From contig NC_054085.1 of assembly GCF_017562075.2 (NCBI RefSeq), positions 11,740,722 through 11,804,721 of the forward strand: a stretch of 64,000 nt of DNA, given 5' to 3'. This document shows, piece after piece, positions 56,921 through 64,000 of the stretch (positions are counted from its first letter, which is position 1; the number at the start of each line of letters is the position of its first letter). The position numbers were made by a program, and so were the translations under genes. The DNA is from Anopheles merus (taxonomy: Eukaryota; Arthropoda; Insecta; Diptera; Culicidae). The notes beneath the pieces are model-generated. The model had not been told where the DNA came from. It worked only from the letters and a program-made list of their open reading frames with translations, and did no database searches.

Positions 56921-59240
56921 CCATCTCGCTCGCCCAACTATCCCACTAATCCACCTGTTCGGCTGGAAGTGGTGAGCAGCACGGTGAGATATAGATAAGC
57001 AGGATACAAATGCAGCAGTCGCGAACGCACAGACTACGCACACACAGCGCCACCAGGAAGCAAGAGGGCGGTGGCGGCGTGGTGGGAGGGGGGTGGGTGC
57101 TGGGTGGTCGACATAGGATCGAACCGAACGTGCTGTGTGCATCCCCGCATGCTTTATGTATGGGTTTATGTACTCCTAAACCCTATGGTTTTAGGGTTTG
57201 CAGGCTCCCTCCCCATTTATCTCTCTCCATTCCTCCAAATTCACGTCTCCCACCTCAGTGCAAGGGATGGTGGTGTCCACCGGTCGAGTTTTTGGTGGTC
57301 GTGCCTTTACAGATGTTTATTCTTCAAACGAGTTTAGGGCTGCAGTTTTGGGCCGATTGAGGGGGCGGCGTTGGCGGCCGCGGCGAGCGGATGGGGACAA
57401 TTCTTTGATCGGTGGTCATACTTCTTCTTTTGAAGATCATGCTGTTGAGGAGTTGGGTGGTGGTGGTGGTGCTGATTCTCTCACTCACTCGATGTGTCCT
57501 TTAGATACAAAACAAAAGAACGGATGATCAAAGTGAATTTCTTTCGTGAGGGATTTTCGAGACGGTGTAGCTTAAAAGGGCTATTAGGCGTAGGATTAGC
57601 ATGGGATTTGCAATCTGTGTCCGTTCGGTTAGCGTGGCAAAAGGCTCCAAAGGGGTTTGGCGTTCTATTTTAGCTACATTATCCATTCTATTAACATTTT
57701 CTTTGCTTTTTTTGTATGCTGCAAATTGGGTAATTTTGTTAATTTTTTTTTGCTTTATTTTTGTTTCGCTTAAAATAAACACAGTTAAATGTTAAATTTA
57801 AATTAATTTCTGCTGCAGGGTTTCTGCATATCCTGCATATAACTGATACTTATTTTTTATTATTCTGCTGATTTTTTTCAATAAATAATCTGGTGTATTT
57901 AAAGTATATTATTTGAGCAATACATTTTTGGACCGTTCCTTGTGAATAAAAAAGTATATTATTTGCTTTTTTTTATTTCATGTTTTTTTTTGTTTTTTCC
58001 TATTCCATATCCTGCGTTAACTGATACTTTTTTTATTTTGTTGATGGTTTACTTTCATATAATAAAATAGTGTAGTTATAGTGTATTTGTATTTATTTTC
58101 CTATTTTTATATCTTTTAATTCATGTTTTTACATGATGTAATATTTTGAAAACTTTTTAAATTGTTTTGTAATTTTTTTTAAGTATAATTTTGTTTAGAG
58201 CACAGTTTTATATAGTAAAGTTTTAGACACTAGTTATTAGGAACAGAATTTGAATGTAGTTTGGAATCAAATAATATGAAAATAAAACACTTTAATTATA
58301 AGTAAACCAGCACATAATCCTACTTGCAAAATAAATTTAAGTAGTGGAGAAAGTAAAAACTCAATTATTTAAATAAAATGCAAAAAATAGATAAAAAATA
58401 AACGAAAATAAAGGACATAAGCAGAACAGACTTTAAATAAAGTAAAAATAACAGACAAAAGCGAAGCATTTAACCAATTGTTTAGTTTGCAAAGAAAATA
58501 GTAAAACATAAAAAACGAAAAAAGAATATAAGAAAGCAAAAAACTAAAATGAAATAAAACCAAACAAGAGCAGCAAAAAGACAGCAATTGCTACAAATGA
58601 AAACAAAAATAGAACAAATAGTAACAGAGCATTCAGATTCGCCAAACATTTCTATTGCTTCCTCTAGCTTCGTAGGGGCTTAGGGGGGCGGGGGTGGTGA
58701 GCATCGAAGCAAACCAATGCTGCTGCTCCTGCTGCTGCACGCACGCAGCGAGGTTGGTGATGTTTGCTTCCTCTTCCCTTATTCACCCTCCCACACCACA
58801 CCTAGCCCCCTCTCCCTTTCTCTATGCTGCCCCGTTCCATCGCAATGGCAACTCAAACGCAAGGTAGCAGCAGCAGCAGCAGCGCATTGTTTCTTCCATC
58901 TCACTCACTCACTGCCACTCTCTCTCTCTCCCTCAATCACACTCTCTTCCACCGGTTACCCTACACACACCGCGCTGCTGCTGCGTACCAAGAAGGGGGA
59001 ATGATTGTACCGTGCGCGCACTGTTTGTCATTAGCCGGGTGTGTGTGCGCTGGTATTGGTGTGTATGTATGACGGTCGTATTTGTAGCAATTTTTATATA
59101 TTCATGCTGCCCGCAGCTTGCCACCGTGCTCGATTGAAGCGGGAAAGGGGTCGAGGGGGAGAGGGAAGATGAATACGGAAACCAGCGTGCGCGCGCGCTC
59201 GCCTCAATCTTCCTCTTTACCCCCTTTTTTTTCGTTTCAC

Positions 59241-59265
59241 TCACACACACACACACACACACACA
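59241..59265. repeat. (CA)n microsatellite
   Basis: About twelve CA units. Confidence 0.85.
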
Positions 59266-60787
59266 AGCACCGCATCAAAAACCGCGCGCACACACCAACC
59301 CTTACGCTTGTGTATTCGAGCAGCAGTGCGCTCAGGAGTGTTTAATAGCTCACTCGAGGCTGTGTTGGTGCGGATAAGGTATAGAGAGATAAATCGGACC
59401 CGAGCGTGTGTATGGAAAAGTGTGGATTTTTTTCCTCCCTGGCTGCGCCTGCTGCTGTTTTTCGCTGCCAAGCCGATTGGCAACACACATTCTACTGTAA
59501 CACCCCATCTCGCTCGCTCGCTCGCACACTGTGTTAAAGCGGTTGCTTCATTGGACCGGTCAGAGAGTGAGAGAGAGAAGGGTAAGAAAAATATTTCAGA
59601 ACGCCACACACACTCACACGGTGATGCTCTCGATCAATTTTTCCCATCTTCTGGGGTCGTTTGCTTTCTTTTGGGTGTTTTTTTTTTGTCCTTCTTTCCC
59701 TTTTTCACCCCCCAGTTCGGGCTACAACACAGATCCGGGATTTTGGGTCCCGCGCCGGCTACCCTCTCTCGTTTGGTTGCTTTTTTTCTTTCCTTACACT
59801 GTTCTTCGCTTTACGCTCTCTATACAAGCGCGTTTATATTGCTAATACATATAGCGAGACTGTGTGTGTGTGTGCAGGTTGCAATATATAGCCGTATATA
59901 AACGTTTTATTTCCCTCCAACACCACTGTCTGTGTGTGTGTATTGTGTATCTTCCCGCATCTTTGATTTTGTTTCTTCTTCTTTTGCTGTTGTCGCGTGC
60001 TCGTTTGACGTGTATATCGGCTGTACCGTTCATATTTTTTTTGTCCTGCTTTTTGCTGCCTTTTCGTTTGACACAAGGTGTACGCGGGGCTACGTTTCAC
60101 TGTCTCTGTGTGTATGTGTATGCGTGATTGAGTTTTTGAGATTAATCGTTCTCTGTGTAGCCCCAACGATGTAATGAAGAAAAATGTCCCTTTTGGAAGT
60201 GGTGTTCGCAACGAAATGTGTAGCTGAAAGCGCATTTCGAGCGACTTCTATGTGCGGATGTGTGTGTTGGTGATTAAGGGCTGGATGAATATAAAAAACC
60301 CTCTCCTATACACACACACACACCGGTTAGTGCTGTACTCGCGGTTTGATGAACAATAAAAAGCGCATGATTGGTGTAGGTGGAGGAGAGCGAATGGTCG
60401 TCGTCGTGATGCAATCGTGTGTACTACTACCAACACCACCACTACAACGGTGCGATGCTGCTGCTGCTGCCACAAACGCCATACACACAGGTTGGTAACA
60501 CACAATAGAAATTGTAAGGGAGAAAATCATTCTCGGAAGCGACGTCGCTTTTTTTTTTGTTGCTGCTCTGTCGCTCTCTCCGCTATGAACTAGAAAAGGA
60601 CAGAGTGTATGTGTGTGAGTCGTAAGCAAAACCCCACAAAATTGTGGTTATAATTTGAAGCCAAAAATGGTATTTTTTTTAATGCATAGTAGTACGATGT
60701 GTAGTTTTGTAGTGGAAAACGACTACTCGCTCCGTTCGATTGTGTTGACGCCTGAAATTTTTAGTGAAATTCGATTAATTCACCCGC

Positions 60788-60811
60788 ACACACACACACA
60801 CACACACACAT
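60788..60811. repeat. (CA)n microsatellite
   Basis: About twelve CA units. Confidence 0.85.
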
Positions 60812-62186
60812 ACCCAGCGAGCGACGTAATGAGGCTAAGAGGTAAATATGTCACACACACACCCATACCGAGAGCTGACAGTGGCGGGATGGTAGTGTGC
60901 GTACGCGTGCTCAATATAATCGCGCACTGCTCGCTTGCGATTGGCTGTCCCTGTCTTTCGCTTGCTCGCTCCGTGCGCTGCTGTCTCAAGCTGCTGGCGA
61001 TTGGGTTTAATTGTTGGCGATGTGACGGATGTGTGCGATTGGTTTTTGGAGTTGCTTTTGCAGAGTGGTTTTGCTTTTGTAAAATGGAAATTTCCAAGAA
61101 AATGTACACTTTTGTTGACGCTAATGGGGGGTGAGTAAATATTGCCAATAAAATGTTTTGATCTGTCACATTGAGGCCGGTCTTTCGGAGAGGGCTGCTT
61201 TGGATGTGTGCGTAATGGCAGTGCGTTCCCAGGCTCAGGGTTGTCCAACTCGATTTCTTTTGTATTTGGGAGGGTGATTTTCGTTTCATTTGTTTTTTTG
61301 TTATTTATTTTCATTTTACTTTTTGCAAATTGTCTTCATTCGCCTATTTATTTGGTAATGTTGTTTTTATTTTTTTGATACAGAAGTGTTATTATTTTCT
61401 TGATTTGTCAATTATTTATTAACATTCACATTATTTACAAAAAAGGTGTTTTATGTGTTTAATAGAATGATGTACTAGTTGATGGAAAGGGAAATAAGGA
61501 ACTCTTTAATTTATTGAATTTGGCTGTCACAGGATTAGCGAATTTTTTATTTGAATATTTTTTTTGAAATCAAATAACGCATTATTTAAGCAATGTGGTA
61601 AAGTCGTGCCTTCTGAATAATAAAAACGCATGTTTCTTTGTATCACCACTGCAGGTGATTTGTCAATACGATCTATTGATTCTGTCTGAAAAAAGTGAGA
61701 ATCATATGTAAAAACAAATATATACGCTAGTCGATATTTTAGCATTTCATAGTTTAAATGGCTGTAGAATTAAATCTTCTCTCTTTTGGTGTATGATAAG
61801 CCATATTCTGATTAAAACTGAATGAAGCATAGCAAAAATAACAATATTTCACGTTTAATTTCACTCGATATCTAACCTGGGCTGCAGGGGCTTTAGAATA
61901 TGTCGTGTCCGATACCCGACATAATCGAATGGATCTCTCCGAAGGGCCTTGATAAAAACCGATCAAAGATATCAAACATTTTCAAATATACCAACAAAAT
62001 CAGTGAAGTAGTTCAGTTGTATTTAATGAACGAAATGCATTTTTCAAATATTTTTCGGTTTAATCTTTAGCGATAATTCGTGATAAAAATGAGCTTAGGC
62101 AGTGTAATTCGGGAGACGATGTTTCAAAAGTTAAAATGAAATAAAAACGTTATTTTCAATTTTTGATCAGAAACTTTTATAAACTA

Positions 62187-62436
62187 CAGTCAGAATTCTA
62201 TAGTTGAACGCTTTTTAGTTGGCGTGCTTTTTACTTGAACGCTCGATAATTGGCTGACAGTTTAATTGAAAAGCGTACTTTTGTATGGCAAAATCAGATT
62301 TTGACAAATTCACAAAAATCCCATGGCCTGCCGAGAAAACTATTCTGATATTTTTTGTATGGAAAAACGTGCCTACTAAAAAGCACATTTTCGATAGTTG
62401 GCAGGGAATCGAAGTTCAACCAGTGAGTTCGAACTG
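62187..62436. mobile_element. Tc1/pogo-like miniature element with TA target
   Basis: Left end TACAGTCAGAATTCTATAGT and right end (reverse complement) TACAGTTCGAACTCACTGGT agree at most positions over about 27 bases; both then show GTTGAAC. TA lies at both borders (62185-62186 and 62437-62438). Inner words GTGCTTTTTA are also mirrored. The 250-bp interior has no frame. Confidence 0.58.
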
Positions 62437-62438
62437 TA

Positions 62439-64000
62439 TAATGAAAACGATGGGTTTCGGATAGAGCTTAGGTCGTTCCACAGCTTTTACGCGCAGACTG
62501 TATTTTAAAAATGTTATTCACATTCTTATCAGGCTAGCTAAACTGAAGAATAATATACAGAAGAAGTAAATGGCTAAATAAACTCCTTTTAGATTACGAC
62601 GATAGATTCGATTAAAAATATATTACTCCTATATAAGGCTACAAAATCCTCTAATCAAATAAACAAAACAATCCAAATATTTAAGCACAATTAAAACGTA
62701 CAAAAAAGTGTCACCCCCCATCAAAGCATGCGGCGCACTCCGGTTTGACAGCACTGCCAGGGGCCACACTGCCACACGTCCGCCGCTGCCCCGGACACAG
62801 GTAGAAGCGAACCTCTGCTCTTCTCCCCTACCCTCCGGAGCAGTCAAAGAGCGACGGAATAATACCGAGCCGTTAGGTAGTGTTCGTGCGCCGAATCCGC
62901 GCAGCCTTCGCTTTACTCGCATCACAACGACGGAAGTGTGCAGAAGGTATCTTGTCGTCGTCCAGCAGAGTAGCAGCGACAGCAGCAGCAGCATCGACAG
63001 CAGCAGTAGCAGCAGCCGCAAAAAACGGTGTGTGTGAAAGAGCGACGTCCAGCTGCGTTTTTATCCGGCGGGATTGTGCTATTTGCTGTTTGTGAGATAT
63101 TTTGTTCACTCCATTTGGCAAGACCACCATATTTTCCTGCTTCTGGTTTTTTTTTCTGTATTCCACGTGAGATGAACAATGTGAGTTTAACGCGTGGTGT
63201 TTGGCGTGTGTGTTGTGTGGCAGCAGTACAATGGCGAGTGTGTGTAAAATTGAAGTGGCGACGAAAAGGAAAGAAACAAAAAACAGCCAGCGCTGTGTGT
63301 GGTGTGTGATGACACTGCTGAGGGAACTGTGGAGCTCCTCTGGTGTGGTGTGTGTACACATTTATTGCGTGCAAAAGTCAACGAACAGAGCAGCGGCAGT
63401 GTTGTGTGGATGGAAAGAAAAAAAAAGGCAATTAGGCACCGCTTTTTTCGGCGTTCATGATGTGTTTGTTTGAAAAACTGTTGTGTTTGTTCGCGAATGA
63501 TGAAGCAAGATTGTGTTAGCAAGAGAGAGAGAAAGATGGTTGTCGTATAAAATTGTTTAGTTCAATGTCTGCTGCAGGGTACAACCTCTCGCTGGATCCA
63601 TACTTTTCCATGTGCGCTTGCAGAAAAATGAAAGACAGCCGCCAAAATTTTCCTTCCAAAAATGAGGCATTCAGCAGCAAAGCAGTGTCTATATTTTCAA
63701 TATTTAGATTTTTACCGTGTGTATTTTTTTATTTGTTTGGTAATTCAGAAAAGAATGAACAGTACGACGGAGAACACACTCGAAATGGGGGAAAAAGAAA
63801 GAACGAAAAAAGGTTGAAGCCAACAGCCTGCTTTGCCTGCCCCGGTCGCCTGCGTTTTCGGTTTTCCATTTGGTTGAACCCCTACTGCTGCGATTTATTG
63901 GTGCCGTCTCTTTCCCTCCTGCTCAGCACACTTCCACTGAGCCAAGCACAACCACACACGCGTACACGTACACGTACACTCACCACTACGAAAGCGTAAA
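62439..64000. other. right edge of the window, no supported gene
   Basis: An interrupted CAG/AGC-rich stretch at 62968-63017, CA/GT-rich DNA to 63.4 kb, and a frame open to the window end from 63553 that lacks family features. It could be 5' untranslated or promoter DNA of a gene beyond the edge, but nothing proves this. Confidence 0.4.

Larger units (their letters stand above)
53966..62184. other. microsatellite-rich region without supported genes
   Basis: CT/GA tracts at 54528-54548, 54830-54990, 55841-55916 and 56819-56920; CA/GT tracts at 59241-59265 and 60788-60811 and many short ones; CAG-type tracts near 58863-58884 and 60460-60475. AT-rich blocks at 55.9-56.5 kb and 57.8-58.6 kb. Frames here are made by simple repeats. 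The 109-codon frame at 57198 has a GC-rich middle but no recognisable domain. Confidence 0.5.

Noticed and set aside
57198..57527. 109-codon frame with a GRVFGGRAFTDVYSS segment
   Set aside because: Could be an exon by composition, but no domain, splice partners or codon evidence; not supported.
63553..63999. 148-codon frame open to the window end
   Set aside because: Ends in a Thr/Arg repeat from a CGTACA-type microsatellite; no family match.

Overview
The window is eukaryotic nuclear DNA, most likely from a mosquito of the Anopheles type. Reasons: AT-rich spacers packed with microsatellites, split genes with a tiny first exon of 12-15 coding bases that cuts the signal peptide (a classic layout of arthropod cuticular protein genes), a retinin-like domain of the mosquito CPLCA cuticular family, and tRNA-derived SINEs with (GAA)n tails. 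The genus is inference; no database was searched. Layout: three minus-strand genes occupy 1.5-12.4 kb: a retinin-domain, Ala/Pro/His/Tyr-rich cuticular protein (1569-2635), a large Gln/Ser/Gly repeat secreted protein (6259-8191) and a Tyr/Ala/Pro/Thr-rich cuticular protein (11408-12344). A gene-poor spacer of about 13 kb follows; its best landmark is a complete non-autonomous hAT-like transposon at 17286-17887 with perfect 16-bp ends and an 8-bp target duplication. A small secreted cuticle-like gene lies at 25504-26157. The centre of the window is a young multigene array at 26.7-42.4 kb. Seven copies of one small cuticular protein gene (196 or 207 residues) stand in two opposed blocks: three on the minus strand (26748-27401, 28997-29650 and a 5'-truncated copy at 31854-32245), then four on the plus strand (32700-33386, 36491-37144, 39090-39776, 41720-42373). 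The intact copies share the promoter, the 63-bp intron and nearly the whole protein; they differ mainly in the number of an 11-residue repeat. The last three plus-strand copies sit in tandem units of about 2.63 kb that carry a fossil reverse-transcriptase fragment in each spacer. A further single-copy cuticular-type gene is at 45446-45985. From about 46 kb to the end I find no convincing coding exon. This part holds AT-rich DNA, dense CT/GA, CA/GT and CAG microsatellites and two Tc1/mariner-like miniature elements; it could be an intergenic or intronic region of a large gene outside the window. How the genes work together: all intact genes encode secreted proteins with a signal peptide and tyrosine-rich, low-complexity mature regions, without the chitin-binding Rebers-Riddiford consensus. 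Every one has a TATA box 60-110 bases before the start codon. This fits structural cuticle proteins made in bulk in brief pulses; the duplicated array would raise dosage of one of them. No RNA genes, CRISPR arrays or prokaryotic features were seen.
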